64,000 bases of DNA from Bemisia tabaci (GCF_918797505.1 NC_092797.1:30083372-30147371); one strand, 5' to 3'; shown: positions 1 to 13,082, counted from the stretch's first letter. The notes: generated by a model not told the origin, from the sequence alone. Made by a program: numbers and translations.

Positions 1-270
1 TGGAAACACTGCATGTGAGTGACATCAGGTGATACGCGCTCAATGGCTAAAGAGCTTGTTGACACGACGAAAACGGCGGGTCCCTTGTTTCAAGAACGAC
101 GAACGTATCCGTCTTGTCCTCTTTAACGAGTGCACGATGCATTAGCTTTGTAGCCATGCAAGTCGTTGAATGAGGGACCGGGGTGCCGCGAACGGAGGCG
201 AGGCGTTGCGGTGGCGCACAGTGGGACCGGAATAAATTAGTCTTTGGATACTTTATGATATTTTATATAA

Positions 271-497
271 CACTGGAAAAAAACACATTGGATCTAAAGT
301 CCAGACTCTTGAAAACATTGACAAGAAAAAATACTCTTGATTCAATCGGATTTTTGCTTGAATCAAAACGACATCCGCTTAAATTAAGAGGCTTGGTCCT
401 TGATTTAAGCTAGATTCTGATTGAATCAAGTGTACTTTTTCTTGTCGATGTTTTTAAGAGTCTGGACTCTAGATCCAATGTGTTTTCTTTTCCAGTG
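271..497. repeat. MITE family 1 (CACTGGAAAAAA ends), copy 1
   Basis: A palindromic element begins CACTGGAAAAAAACACATTGG and ends in the complementary CCAATGTGTTTTCTTTTCCAGTG. Long internal arms carry GATCTA(A/G)AGTCCAGACTCTTGA and TTGATTCAATC. The same unit recurs at about 31752-31964 and 52401-52624, and broken at about 51520-51920. It has no coding capacity, so it is a non-autonomous DNA transposon. The superfamily is not clear and I see no convincing target-site duplication. Confidence 0.8.
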
Positions 498-545
498 AAA
501 TGTTTTCACAATTTTAAATTTTTTATAAAATATAGCCTCTTACTA

Positions 546-754
546 CACCGGAAAAAAGTGAAGTTGATTTAACAGTCTGGATGTAAGAAAAGTGTGCGAG
601 AACTTAAAAAATTCTGAATTACTCGCCAAAGCAGTTATTTTAGCAATGCCAATAAGTAAAACTAACTGCTGTGGCAGGTAATTCAGCATTTTATGAGTTC
701 TCACAAAATTGTTTTACATCCAGAATGTTAAATCAACTTCACTTTTTTTCGGCG
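546..754. repeat. MITE family 2 (CACCGGAAAAAAGTGAAGTTG ends), copy 1
   Basis: Terminal inverted repeats: CACCGGAAAAAAGTGAAG at the left and CTTCACTTTTTTTCGGCG at the right. Second arms contain TGCGAGAACTT and GAGTTCTCACA, and the centre TAACTGCTGTGGC. A second copy is split between 50893-50918 and 51313-51498. Confidence 0.8.
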
Positions 755-2754
755 TTTATAAGAGTAATAAGGTTACTGAAGTTTTGGACAACAGAAAGTA
801 AAATTTTATCCTAGGATTTAAACAGAGATGAACTAAACCTCTTGAGAATAAAGTGTTAGCAAAACAGACAAAAATCGTAATAACGATGAACAAAGGAGTT
901 TTAGACCCACCATTCATGACATTTTTGCCGTGATATCCCAATTGGACGTTAAAAATTCTCCAGGAATGGAATTTTGGCCTCAAAGGAACGATGGCGGCAC
1001 AGATAACCCGTAATAACCTTATCAACAACGAAAAATTCAAATTTAAGGGATTGTAGGATTCATACGCGGATCTAGACACTTTAAACGTGGGAAAGGATCG
1101 CAAGGGGAAGGGGGGTCCGAGGGACTGCTCCCAGAAATGCCGATATATTAAAGCACCTAACATGCAGTTGGGTCAATTTTGTCATGAATAATTGTCAAAT
1201 ATGAGCGTTCTTCCCTCCTCTTTCCTCCATTCCTTCCATATATTTCTTTCTTCCCTATTTTTCTCCTCTTTTTACCGGTAGAGGGGGGGGGGGGGCGTAC
1301 GTCTCCCCTTCACCCTACGCCCCCTAGATCCGCTCATGATAGGACTTTGCGGAATTATTCCTGTGTACCTATGGCCGTAGAATTTGATTTAACAAAATTA
1401 CCAAATGCTTAACTTGCCACCGACAGTTGCAAAAAGTCACAATATATTTCCAGAAAGGATTGAAGTTGGATATCTTTGGATTAGGAAAATTTTAACCACC
1501 CAGAGTATTTAATGATCCAATCGATGAATTTTCAATCTAATTTGACATCTTTTACCCGGGTATCCCTCATGGGAGAGTCATTCTAGACCAACTTTCTACC
1601 CGTATTTGAACTAGTTCAAGGCAAAAAATTGAACATGAATCATCAGTTCGGTCAGAAATATCCTTAAAATCAAGAACACCAACAAAAATGTTCGGAAGTC
1701 AAGTTATGAATCTTTAATTTTGTTCTCGGAGGGGCGCACTGTGCGGCGAAGGGTGCTTGTCGTGGGGGTTGCGGGGCGGCACGGCGCAGCGCTGCGCCCA
1801 GATCCGTCGCAACAATAAATCTCGACCTCAAAATGCGGAAGTATCGTTGGAATCCGTGCTCGCTGACATTCATCCCGGACGTTTGTAATCTGTTGATAGT
1901 CTTCGTTTCTACACACAGCCTTACAATACGACCGCTTCGTTATTTTTCCACCGATTGACCCGGCTTTTTTAACATCCTCGCGGTTTCGCGGCTTTTCACT
2001 TGCGCCTCGGTGCCGAGCCCTCAGAATCGCGTCAGATCCCTCCTCTTTCGCTTTTAATTTATTACTGAGCCTTGCAGAAGCCATTAGTTGCCGTCGGTAC
2101 TCGAGAGATATGCGGACGCCTTACAGGATTTTTGGGTTGAGACCTTGGCGAATGACACTCCAGGTTTTCTTTCCACGAATAAATGTACGGAACCCATTAT
2201 TTTAAGTCGAACAAATTCTTGTGAGGACAGTCTCTACCTTCTGATGACTCTTTTAAGCGGAACGTCATGACAGCATTGCCTCCTGCAGCCACGTCATCTG
2301 CTGTTCAAGACAAAGATAACCTGTCTCTCTTACTCTCACCTCACCTCTATTCATCGGTAACTCACTTTATGTCCAAAAGCCATGAATTGAGCGTTTTTTC
2401 TCAAACGTTATTGCAGATATAAACTTTTCCTACAGAATATTATAATATTAATATTCCATTTAGTAAAATATAGACCGTGGCCTATCTTAGTTGCCCGAAA
2501 CCTAATTAACATAGGAACAGAGTTGATTAGATGAATTACAAATAACCCTTATTCTTTTTATTTTTTATTTTTTTTTATTAACATCTACTTTTATTATAAC
2601 CCAATGCCCAGTGGTGACGAGATGAACTTTAAGAGGCATTATATGGTCTTGCAAAATACGTAAAACTGAATTTCAAAAGGAGAAAGCTACGTACCTACAT
2701 GAAGATCTAATAAGAAAAGTGAGACGGGTAATCATCGAAAGCCACTCCAACTTC

Positions 2755-2882
2755 GATGTGAACGAATTTCTGCCAAACGGAACTATGTGCATCAGGACAT
2801 GAGCCCTGAGACCCGTAAGAATATATGTATAACAGGGCTTACGTCATAATGCACATAGTTCTGTTTGATAGAAATACATCCA
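2755..2882. repeat. MITE family 3, degenerate copy
   Basis: Inverted arms built on TTTCTGCCAAACGGAACTAT and ATAGTTCTGTTTGATAGAAA, with complementary inner arms around GAGCCCTG and CAGGGCTTACGTC. Confidence 0.65.
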
Positions 2883-4216
2883 TATGATTGCTAAATATGA
2901 AGGGATCACCGGTACTCGTCGAATTTCATAACGCACAAATACAAAAACGAGCTTATTGAGTATGTAGGAATAATTAAAAAGCTTTGTGTGGCTCTTTGAT
3001 AGAGAGTTCAATTGCAGGATAGTTATAAACCCCCTAAATGGACCCCCCTACGTGTTTCATTCCATTCCCCTATGACGTCAGTGACGTTTCGTCCTCATCA
3101 TCTTTAAATTCCGTGTTCTTGAGCTCGTCTCCATTTTACACATGTTACTGGTAATAAATTATTACAAATAGGACTTCTTGTTTTTAAAATTCGTCCATCG
3201 ATTACTGTCCATCAAGTTGTTCCGAGTTTTGAGCATGCCGGAAAAAGGGTTGTAAAGGGGTCAATGTTGAAGCGGACGATATTAATCTCGATTTCCGAAT
3301 AATCTTCCCGTTGGAGCCTGTTGATGTGACTGAATCCGACTGACTTAAGTCCACGGTAGTTCTCACTTCATGATGCCGAATTCGGAAGCGCGCTCAAAAT
3401 CTAGGTCGAGCACGATTAATTGTTTTGAGTGCGTCGAGTTAAACTCTCCTTGTTCACTCAACAGCATTCGCTCACCCCCTCACGGCCAACCCGTGCCCGT
3501 CCCTCCCCCATCCCCTCCACCCCTCTTTCCAAAAGGATTTGCAGCTTCACACCCAGAAAAAGAGCATTTGCAAACAAAAGACCCCTTTTCATAAATACGT
3601 AACTAATCAGCGTGTCATCGCTACATATCGTCTTTCATGCTGCAGAAAAATTACCACCTTGGATGGAGGCATGAAAAGCTACGTGTTTTTCATTACCCAG
3701 CTGGATGAATGGAAAATGATAACTCTGGGATTTATCAATAAAAACAAAAGAAAAACCCTGTACCTCCGACAGCACGAACTGTTTTATTTTCCAATTTTGT
3801 TAGCTCAATTTTTTTTTTCACGTAAAACTGAAATGATTACCTGCCTGACTGCAACGCACTAGTGAGAGACTAGCATATGCATGCTTTTCTCTGACGAGGA
3901 TATAAATCAGTACTCATTCTCGGAATAACCCAAATAATTTGGAATCAGCCATTTTCTTGTTTTCATCCTCTTTCAGTTTATCAAGGAAATTTTTTTGTTA
4001 AAATCGTGTCATCAAGTCCCGTTTCTAGATTTAGTTTTTAGTTTTCAAGAAAAAATTTTGACCTAGCAAAATTTCGCCGAATTTTCATACGCCTCGAAAT
4101 TTTTAGTAAGAAAACTAGGTGATCGAGATCGGAAAATCGTTTTTACTTTTTACATTAAGCATTCACTACGAATTAGTTTTTTCATGAGAACTTTCTCATG
4201 ATTTTGAGCTTTTAGA

Positions 4217-4453
4217 CACTGAGAAAAAACTATGGCTTATAAACCTATTAGTGGTAAATATGGAACACCACTAATAGTAGTACCTCTACATATAATAATA
4301 GCACATATACCTTAGTTATGGTCTCTGTACCTTAATTAGGTACAGAGACCTTAGTATGGTTCACAGACCGAGAATCATTAGTTTATTTACGACTATTATA
4401 GGTGTTCCATATTTACCTCTAATAGGTTTATAAACCATAGTTTTTTCTCAGTG
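4217..4453. repeat. MITE with CACTGAGAAAAAACTATGG ends
   Basis: A long, almost complete inverted repeat: CACTGAGAAAAAACTATGGC with TTATAAACCTATTAGTGGTA at the left, the complement at the right (TAATAGGTTTATAAACCATA then GTTTTTTCTCAGTG), and a central hairpin around GGTCTCTGTACC. Single copy in the window. Confidence 0.8.
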
Positions 4454-4655
4454 GACAAGTAAATCTCTAACAATAGAGGTTTGATTATTACAGGCTAGCA
4501 AAAATAGGTGTGATTAAATATTTAATACAAAATCAGGCTTTACTGAATTCAATATTAAAGTATTGCCATAATTCCAACTCTAGTTTAAAATCTCATTTTT
4601 TCCAAGGTGTCGAAACTGCACCGCATCTGTATATCACAGCATTCTCTTCTTTCAG

Positions 4656-4908
4656 CACGGACAAGAAAGAGGTAGGGGTTAAGTCTCCACTGTTGGATAA
4701 TATAGGAATTCCCAATTAATTGTGGTAATACCCCGATTAATTAAGTTAGTACCCCAAAAAATTAGGTTACCAACCTAAATGTTTCGTTACTACCCCAACT
4801 TGAGGTGCGGTACTACCAACATTAATCAGAAATGTCCATATTATCCAGCAAATTGGGGTATAGTGCCACAATTTGAGGGGATAATCCCTCACTCTTTTTT
4901 TCCCCGTG
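4656..4908. repeat. MITE family 4 (CACGGA...TCCGTG; CCCCAATTAATT interior), copy 1
   Basis: CACGGACAAGAAAGAGG start and CTCTTTTTTTCCCCGTG end. The interior has alternating ACCCCAATTAATT/GTGGTAATACC motifs in both orientations, plus TGTTGGATAATATAG and its inverse. A second copy lies at 10659-10903. Confidence 0.7.
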
Positions 4909-5527
4909 AGTAGTCTTTGTGTTCAAGTATCAACATAATAAGCGTTTTTCCTTACCTCAAGAATCACGCAAACTGGAAAAACTTCGCTGCAGGTGGATCC
5001 GAGCGATTTTTAAAAAGACAATCTCTCTCGCTGAAAGGCTTCAGCGCTTCAGTGTCTAGGTGAATATAAGCCTTTAGTTCTCTCGATCTCCTCGGCTAGT
5101 GCCCGGTTTACTTGGTTCGTTAATGTGCAAATGTTTCCACTGCGAGTGCGGGCTTATGCGGCAGCTGCTGGCAAAGCACTGCCGATAACGCCCTTCCTTT
5201 ACGCCAATATTTGCTCTCGCTGCCTCGAGTGACGCTCCTGTGCTTGGAAAAAGCTAATAAGAATTCACAGCTGGCTGCGCACATTCCTCCGCGACTAAAT
5301 TAAAATAAATACTTATTTTCAGTCTAAATAGCGCAGCGTTCGGCGAATGAAGCCATCTGCGTTGCGCCGTTAACTTTAATGATTCAATACTTTGATACGA
5401 TGAACGGAAAATAAAGGTAGCATTATGCCTCCTAAACTTCGATCAGTTACTTTACTCGTGAAAGGACTTATAGTTTCATACGAAGAAATAACTGCTATTG
5501 ATTTTTGATGAAAGCTGCCGAAGACAC

Positions 5528-5662
5528 TTGGATCACGTTTTGCAATTAGGAACCACAATTTCTGGCTCATCCGTAAAAACACGCATGTCCATAGGGGAAC
5601 TAATGCTACATACGTTGTTTTCAAACTGACCCAAAAATTGTAGTTCCTAATTGCAAAATTTA
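5528..5662. repeat. MITE family 5 (GCAATTAGGAACCA arms), copy 1
   Basis: Inverted arms TTTTGCAATTAGGAACCACA and TTGTAGTTCCTAATTGCAAA surround a core with CATGTCCATAGGGGAACTAA. It is related to the elements at 5815-5944, 25449-25585, 35774-35909 and 59905-60042. Confidence 0.6.
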
Positions 5663-5814
5663 GTAGACTTGTAAGTCATGAATTTTCTCTGACTTCGCGT
5701 TCCAAATCGTGGTTTTACATCGTGAGAAGCTATAGGGAAAATAATGAAGAATCGGGAATGTATGATGAATATTTAGATAAGAAAAAGGCAGATATAACCA
5801 GCCAAATCACAATT

Positions 5815-5944
5815 GGACTGCAATTCGGAGCTATAATTTCTGGATCTTCTGGGAAAACACTTATGTGCATAGGGAAACTAATGGCACATACGTCGTTTTT
5901 AAATCGGGCTAGAATTTATAGTTCCATATCGCAAAATGTAGTCC
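5815..5944. repeat. MITE family 5, copy 2
   Basis: GGACTGCAATTCGGAGCTAT and ATAGTTCCATATCGCAAAAT then GTAGTCC form the ends. The core TGTGCATAGGGAAACTAATG is the same as in other family members. Confidence 0.7.
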
Positions 5945-7209
5945 AATTAAGGGGCTCGGAGGACAAGGTACATAAGTGCAATCTTTGCTACTTTGAGCAA
6001 TACGTGTTTGAAGTTTCGAAATCACATGGAGCTTTATGAAGAAAAAAAAAGTTCAAACTGAATTTACGATACTTAAAATTAGAATTTGTGAGCGAATTGT
6101 TCGCAGAATAAGTATTTAGACTAGTTTTATTTGAAATCATTAATATCTCATTTTTTTTTTAAAAAAAAAACTGCACTTACACGCCTTATCCTAGCTCCAA
6201 GCCAACCAATTGAATTAAATAAAATGTGCCGAACACAACATGCTTATCATTTCAGCCGAAAACCAAAATGAAGAAAATATGCAAGAACCTCTCTTTTCAA
6301 ATGTTAAATTTAGAATTTGATGAATTCCGCTACACATTGAAATTCAATTTTTTGGGACCAATAAGCATCTTTTCGGGGGCATGGAACATTAATTTGGGTT
6401 ACGCGTGTTGCTTTGAATGCTAGACCTACCGAAACGCCTGCATTTGTTCGCGTATGCAACACAAACTACCCGTTAAGTAGTTATAGTTGCATCTCAGTGG
6501 CACTCTTTTTTCACATAGGTTCCTTTTAAATTTTTACTTCAATGAGTCTATTGACGGCGTGTGGAATGCTACTATATAATCTTGAATTCTAGAAATTTAT
6601 AATTGTATTTACCAAAAGAAGTTCAGTTGCTGTTAGTTGAATGTTTTGGTTGGATTCTGAGTGAAATGACGCATACGCCCAGTCGTATCGATATGAAGGT
6701 TGAAAAGATGATGAAGTAGAAGGTTGAAACAGTTTATGCAACTGTCTTGATTTAACCCTCAAGGTTTTTTAAAATAAAAATACTCATGTGAAAAAAAAAA
6801 AAAAAAAAACCCGTGCGTCATGAATTTCTGCGAATTCATTCTTTTTCAGCATGCCGGTTTCGTTTGTAAAAATATGTTCCGCCTTTCTGGGCACCATATA
6901 CTTCATTCTATTTTTTGAATGACGACGATCATGAGTCGCTCCACCCTCGGGGTCTGAGGACCAAAGGGGTCGGGAATCTAGTTCGAAACGAACGCATTTG
7001 GCTGCGTGCAACGCTCCTTGGACTGAAGTCAGCCGACGCCTTTCGTTTTCGGCTTCGTAACATGTGTGACCGGGGAAGAATGAACCGTTGTGGAGCCCGA
7101 ATAAAAACTCTCAAAGCTGCCAGCGGCTTTGTCGAAGATGACCTGCACTGCGACAAATGATGGCGCCCGCTAAGTGAATTTCTTCACGAAACTTAGTCTG
7201 TGATACATC

Positions 7210-7242
7210 ATGTCGGATCCGGCCGATAACTTTGACGATGAG
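7210..7242 (+). CDS. DPP6/DPP10-like gene, exon 1 (N-terminal 11 residues)
   Basis: This is a short first coding exon: ATG, then an acidic peptide (MSDPADNFDDE), ending in GAG followed by the donor GTAAGT in phase 0. It joins in frame to the acceptor at 17258. The acidic cytoplasmic tail in front of a single transmembrane segment is what type II DPP-like proteins show. The ATG was chosen because it is the first one giving an open frame to a strong donor in the same phase as the next exon. Alternative first exons are common in this family, so this may be one of several N-terminal isoforms. The GC-richer stretch at about 6940-7200 could hold the promoter and 5' UTR, but I see no clear core promoter. 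The splice and frame fit are seen; the assignment to this gene is inference. Confidence 0.65.
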
Positions 7243-9470
7243 GTAAGTCTCGACCATTGCAGATCATTCAGAAACATAAGAGGGAATACGGATAGTTATG
7301 CTCTTTTTCTGAAGATTGACTTAATGCGAGTGATTCCGGATCATTATTGTCTAAATATTACTAAGGGCAATATTTTTGTTCACCCCCAACCCCTCTTTAT
7401 TATGAGAGAAACTTACCAAACTGGAGATTATACCCAAATTATCGTGAGAAAAAAATCGGAATATTAAAGGTCTTAAATTTTCAAGGGCACCGCTTTCAAA
7501 TTGGCCTGATTATTCTAAAGACAGCATTTAAAACATATTCAGCGCCACCAGACGTGTGTCATTAAGTTCGTCAAAACTCTCCTATTCGACGGAGATCTGA
7601 TTTTAGGTAAAATTAGATAAAAGTCTAATCGAGAATCTAAAACTACAATGATGACGCTTAAAAATACTTAATTTCCACTCTTCATAGGTTCATACATTTG
7701 AAAGTATGCGCAAACAGAAATGGCCCCCTCGAATTTAGAGGGAGAGATTGCTTTTCATGCTTAGTGCTTACACCTCAACGTTAAATTCTCAGCAATATTA
7801 GCTCTCAATTTAATCTCCTCACAAGGAAATACCCTCCTTCCTACTTAAACTCTAGCAAATGTTAGCTCATTACACGTCATTTTTCAGACGAAAGAACGTA
7901 ATTACATTTTAACGCCGCAAAGTTTCCACCCGTAAATGTGTCTTCTTACTCGGAGACTTTTGGGCTCTTTAAACAGAACAATTACTGATTTTCCCTCTGA
8001 TTAACCGTAAAAATAAGCAAAACTTTGGACAGAAATTACACAGAATACTTTCATAAAACAGGGCAAACAATCAAGTTAGTAAATTTTGCAACTTTGGAGA
8101 GAGGTTATATTTTTCCTTCTGGAATACGACGAATAGCTCTGGTTACGAAAAATTCAGCTCAATCCGGCTCTTAGTGAAGGGTGAAAATCTAAAACCAGGC
8201 GGTGGGAAGGAAACTCTCTGGCGCGTGAAATTCGGAAGTACAAAAGAGACATAAAATAACTCAAAGCGCGGGTTGCGTGCATTGCGGGTGGCCCGTAGCG
8301 TCAGGCGTCGGGGCGCCTTTTCGCGCCTGAACCTGAGCAGCCTGGGCTTAGACGCGATGATGAAACTGCGCGTTGTGGAAATCACCATAAATAAAGAGAG
8401 AGCCACAGAGGAGAGACCACGCCTCCGCTGAAAACTTCCTGCCTTTTGACAGCATTGTGTTGCATGTGAGATTAATGACACACCTGATTCTTTCCACCTG
8501 ACTGAGGGAAAGAATATCCTCTTTATCTCCTCTCACGTCATTGTTGCCGCGCAACTCTCCGCAATAGAAACTCTGCATATATTATGTGACGTATTTTCAA
8601 TGTCATAAAAGCAGATCGAAAACATTTTTAACAATGACGAATTAGTATTAACAAACTTTGAAAATTTCATCGCCATTTGTTGGTGACTAGGGCCTTGAGT
8701 CTCCACGGGGCGTTTCTTGTTCCAGAGAAGAGGCTTACTTGCGAAGTTGGGAAAAATATTGAGTTAGTCAATACTAATCACAGTGCCAAATAAGAGTCCT
8801 TGTGGAACTCCAGGAACGACTTCAAAAGAAGGAGAAAAATTTTGTTGTGTTTTTTAACGGGAAAAAAGCCCAGAAGTTTCATTCCTGCGATTCGAACTTG
8901 GGAAAAATCCCGCCGTGAAACGTCCCGTGGAGACATGGCGTATCGATTCGCCTCACATTTTTTTAAAAATAATATGTTTCCTAAAATTTCACATTAGAAG
9001 TTCCGGACCACTTAGAACAAAATAAAAAACACGTTGAGCTCGGTAAGCTATGACGTAAAAACGGTATAGATCATTTTTTTCCTTCTTTTAACGTCGGTCC
9101 CCTCCTTTCCTATGACATTAGTTCTCCTATGAAGACGAATACTTTTTTTAGTAAGCTAAAAATAATGGTCTATTATTGTAAAATATAGTCCAAGTTGTAT
9201 TGAGCGTGAATCAACTCATAACTCCATTTAATGTTGTCAATTTTTTTCATGTTTTCTTTTTCTGATAGATAACAAGACTTTTTAACGCCTTTGAACTTCC
9301 TGTTAATTTATCTTGGATTATTGATAATCTCCGCACAACACTTTTAATTTCAGTGTTAATCTATTATATTTCCTGTTTAAAAACAGAATATGAGAGAAAA
9401 TCAGGCAGCATTCGATGTCTAGTTAGACAGATTCCGGTTCAACCCATTTAAAAAACGTAAAGGAGAGAAT

Positions 9471-9800
9471 AGAGCGGAATCGAAGCCAAAGGAATAATAA
9501 CTTAATTTCAAAGGAGGAATATTACTTCCCTATTCAAAGACACTGCATCAAGTTGGAAGCGGTATATGCGCAGCCCGTGCCAGATGAGAACTCGCTTTTT
9601 ACAGTATTAATATATAATATACAATTGTATATATAATATAATAATATATATATAATTATAATAGAGAGGAATCGAAGCCAAAGGAATAATAACTTAATTT
9701 CAACGGAAGAATATTACTTCCCTATTCAAAGACACTGCATCAAGTTGGAAGCGGTGTATGCACAGCTCGTGCCAGATAAGAACTCGCTTTTTACAGTATT
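9471..9800. repeat. Direct duplication flanking an AT microsatellite
   Basis: A unit of about 137 bases (GGAATCGAAGCCAAAGGAAT to AACTCGCTTTTTACAGTATT) occurs at about 9471-9607 and again at about 9663-9800 in the same orientation, with roughly 94% identity by eye. A TATA-rich microsatellite (9608-9661) separates the copies. Confidence 0.85.
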
Positions 9801-10313
9801 AGCTAAAGTTATGAACGTGCACTCGAAAGGGGAATTCTTATCCAAGACGAGGCACAGCAATAATTTCAACCCGGTGTGTCAACGACGCCGACGCTCTTCC
9901 GGAACAAGGGCCCGAGAGTTCATTCGTTTTTCTCGGTGTGAATCGATATTGCGATTAATCCTGACGTTATTGGCTTCGGCCCAATTAATCGTGTGCTCAT
10001 CCCCCCCCCCCCCTCCCGCTTCTACCCTGCTGCCGTCCTAAGCGAAATGCTTGACTCTGGAAAGGCGCTCCATTCAACTAAACGATTCTTACTCGGTGGG
10101 ATAGGGTTGCAGTATATATGGCTCCTCCTGCAACAATGAAAATCTTCGTTCTATGTAACCTAATCATTCCTATTTCTCTCCCGAAGGATCATTTTCTTCT
10201 AGCGCTAGAGCTGGGTATAGAGTCTCTTTATACTGCGAGCCAAAACAATGTGAATCCATTTCTGATTGGTTCCCCGTATTTTAGGCCTCCGCAGTGTCGG
10301 GAACGGGAATAAA

Positions 10314-10563
10314 GATTTTTTTTCCTACTGGTTTAATGGCTTCGTATCTAGCACCTTCAGCCAACTTTAGACAATTTTTAGTGTCCGTAGACATCGTGAG
10401 ATCTCCATGCTCCAGGCTCTTCCAATTTTCAGGGATTAGGGCCGAGGAGAATCTGTTTCAGCAGATCTACATGTCAATTCCGTGAAAATTAGACGTCACC
10501 ACCGGGATTCGAACCCGGGACCTATTGACCTAGAGTCAGACGCGCTGACCACTAGGCCAACCA
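10314..10563 (-). mobile_element. tRNA-derived SINE-like element
   Basis: The minus strand has a tRNA-like head (GTTGGCCTAGTGGTCAGCGC, then CCCGGGTTCGAATCCCGG) at about 10495-10563. The A and B boxes are clean, but the anticodon stem is imperfect and the loop would read CTA. A short A-run (poly-T on + at 10314-10322) about 175 bases further could be its tail. I see no clear target duplication. Confidence 0.7.
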
Positions 10564-10658
10564 TCAGAAAACCACTACTTAAAGAACCACCAAAAAATCA
10601 GACATTCTCTCTGGATACATGAGAATTACGAACCTGAGCTCTAAAGGTGCGTCACCGA

Positions 10659-10903
10659 CACGGAAAAAAGTGGCAGGGGTTATCCCCTAAAATTGTGGTA
10701 CTATCCCAATTTGTTGGATGATATGGACATTTCTAATTATTGTAGTAGTACCGCAACTCAATTTAGGGTAGTACCGCAACATTTGGGTTAGTTACCCAAT
10801 TTATTTGGGTGCCACCGTAATTAAATGGGGTGCTATCATAATTAATTGGGACACTACCACAATTAATTGGAAAAATCTAACAACCTCATGCTTTTTTTCC
10901 GTG
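10659..10903. repeat. MITE family 4, copy 2
   Basis: Starts CACGGAAAAAAGTGGCAGGGG and ends CTTTTTTTCCGTG. It has the same GTGGTACTATCCCAATTTG and GATGATATGGACATTTC interior as the copy at 4656-4908, in comparable order. Confidence 0.75.
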
Positions 10904-11700
10904 GAGTTAAAAACGTCACAGAATCGCCCGGAATGAGAAAACACCAGTAAAGTAGGAGACCGGTCCCTGTGCTTAACTTTTTTTTGCATGCTCCGTGAAA
11001 AAATTAGAATTTAGATTAATGAGCTTGGGCGTTTAAGGTGCGTCACCGAGTTAAAAATGTTGCAGAATCGCCCGAAATGAGAGAGCACAAGGAGGAAGGA
11101 GACCACGAGACCGGTCCTCGTGGGTGTAGTAGCGGCGGCGTGTTTAAGTGGAGGGTTTCGCTGGGGCAGACATGATTTGGTACTTTAATGGTGAGCACTC
11201 GATGTGTCGAGCGCCCTCGAACTTAACAAACGGGCAAGAGCCTCGAGCCTTTTCGCTACGAGTGCCCGTATCAATCCTATCTACGCACAAGTGAAATATT
11301 CCCTCGAGGGCCCTTGTTCCCTGAGAGCGAAAATGGCCGAGAAAACAAGACATTATATATTTAAAAATAGAAACTCTTCGAGATTCTCACGGAAAGCATG
11401 GATTAAGGTGATTCTATGTCATCTAGGGACGAGATCCACCTACCACGTTGCGCTGCTATGGGGTTTACGTCTTTGAGAGGCAATGTATCGTATTCGACAG
11501 TGATTCGATGTATCGTTTGGTTCAAAACAATAGAGCGTAACCTCAAACCGAAATTTTAAGCTGTTTGCCAGAAAAGCTGAAAATGAGATATTTCGCAGCA
11601 ATTTCACTACTCTTGGCCAATTAGTACTCGTATACGAATGAAAAATCTATCCCAAGAAACCCGTTCCGTCAGATTACTCAATTGATTTTTGAAGCTTATG

Positions 11701-11720
11701 TTAGGTTAGGTTAGGTTAGG
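11701..11720 (+). repeat. Interstitial TTAGG array
   Basis: Four perfect TTAGG units, the insect telomere repeat, are followed by TTGGG. An imperfect inverted repeat (CAACCTTCCATCCAATTGG and its complement, about 11727-11850) comes next. It is too short to be a telomere. Confidence 0.8.
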
Positions 11721-12917
11721 TTGGGTTCAACCTTCCATCCAATTGGTACCGCTAATTGGATGGAAAGTTGAACGGAAAATAATTGAATCACATTTTTTGC
11801 GTTCAACCTTCCATCCAACTTTTCGCCCGATTATGTCGAGCGAAAAGTTTGATAGTGTGAACTGGGCTTTACTTTTACGGATCACCAGACTGGAAAAAGT
11901 TCTGATAAGTCCAGATACGACTTGATTTCCAGCCAACAAGATGCTAGAATTTTGCCATTTGATGCGAAGTTTTCTAGTTGGTTGAGATTTGAATTCATTT
12001 TGAGACTAGCAGTTGACTCACGCTATGCGCGCGGCCAATTATTGTCGCAACTGCACCCAATGGACCGCACTCAAAGAAAGTCCCAACTTTCCTTGCGCTC
12101 CATTTATTTTTTACATGAAATCAATACATATCCCTGGCTTCGAAGTGTTACCACACAGAAACTGGCAAAATTATTTCATTCAAAACATTTGATCCTAATT
12201 CGTATCGACCTTGCAATTTCCACAGTATGTGCTTTTCTATGAGACCTATACTTTTTTCTGGTCCTACTTCTACTTTGTCCGGATCCCTACGTGGGCTTCG
12301 AAGAATCTTCGTGCTATTAAAACCTCTGTTTCTTGCGATTTTGATGGGTACACTAAATCGAGATTGCGGCTGATTGGTGTTGAAAATAATAAAACTCGGA
12401 CGTTCTTTCAAGAAAGATGATCTAGGCATTAGAAAAGGTATTTAATTATTTTTCTTGAAAGATATTAAACACTGGACACGGTATATAGGTTTAATTTGAA
12501 AATTGAAACCGCAACATGGTAGCCAGTGAAATCAGGGTTTGACCATTAATATTTTAAGTAACCATTATTGCATCAAGGCAAAAGTAGACAACACAATAAT
12601 TTTATTTAAAGGGTAAGATTTTTTGCAGTGTATTAATGTTAGTCGCAGTAACTGCCGAGTGCTCTTGATATTATATTTTCCATTCATCATTTAAAACTTC
12701 TTCGTTTTAATTTTCGTTTTTCGAAGAAATTCAATGAATAAAAACCGGTTTACCAAGGCTTATAAATGAGTCTCATTTGCAGTCACACAAATCCAGTGCT
12801 TTGCAAGAACCGTGTATTTTTATGAAAATCCGCCCGGAAAAATGAATAAAACGCCAAAGTGGAGAAAACAATAAAGGCAGCTGTCAAAACGGAGACCTCG
12901 GTAAAAGTTCTCGAGGA

Positions 12918-13082
12918 CAGTGGCGTGGCGTGAATTTCGATAAATCGATGGTTAAACCATTTAAATCTATGATAAAGAATTGATTATTAAGGTGTTCGTT
13001 TCGAACACCCTGTTTATCGATCCTTTTCCATACGCTTAAATGGCATAACAATCGATAAATCGCAATTCACGCCACGCCACTG
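12918..13082. mobile_element. hAT-like MITE (CAGTGGCGTGGCGTG ends) with 8-bp TSD, copy 1
   Basis: The termini CAGTGGCGTGGCGTGAATT and AATTCACGCCACGCCACTG are complementary. The flanks carry the perfect 8-bp duplication CTCGAGGA (12910-12917 and 13083-13090). An 8-bp duplication with a CA-G start is the hallmark of hAT-type insertion. A central hairpin reads GGTGTTCG TTTCGAACACC. No coding capacity. Confidence 0.9.

Larger units (their letters stand above)
1..7209. other. Upstream region, no supported gene
   Basis: Apart from the listed MITEs I see no gene here. Open frames at 1704-2084 (-) and 3370-3862 (+) have no splice or motif support. The G-run at about 1286-1297 and A-run at about 6790-6809 are simple repeats. 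6940-7200 is GC-richer and may be promoter or 5' UTR of the DPP-like gene. Confidence 0.5.

Noticed and set aside
1704..2084. 126-aa minus-strand ORF as a gene
   Set aside because: No splice support, no recognisable motif, locally GC-rich sequence that stays open by composition, and an overlapping frame on the same strand.
10495..10563. Functional tRNA gene
   Set aside because: The anticodon stem is imperfect and the anticodon would be CTA. The setting with a distant A-run fits a SINE head.
11701..11720. Telomere
   Set aside because: Only four TTAGG units, inside an intron and with coding sequence on both sides.
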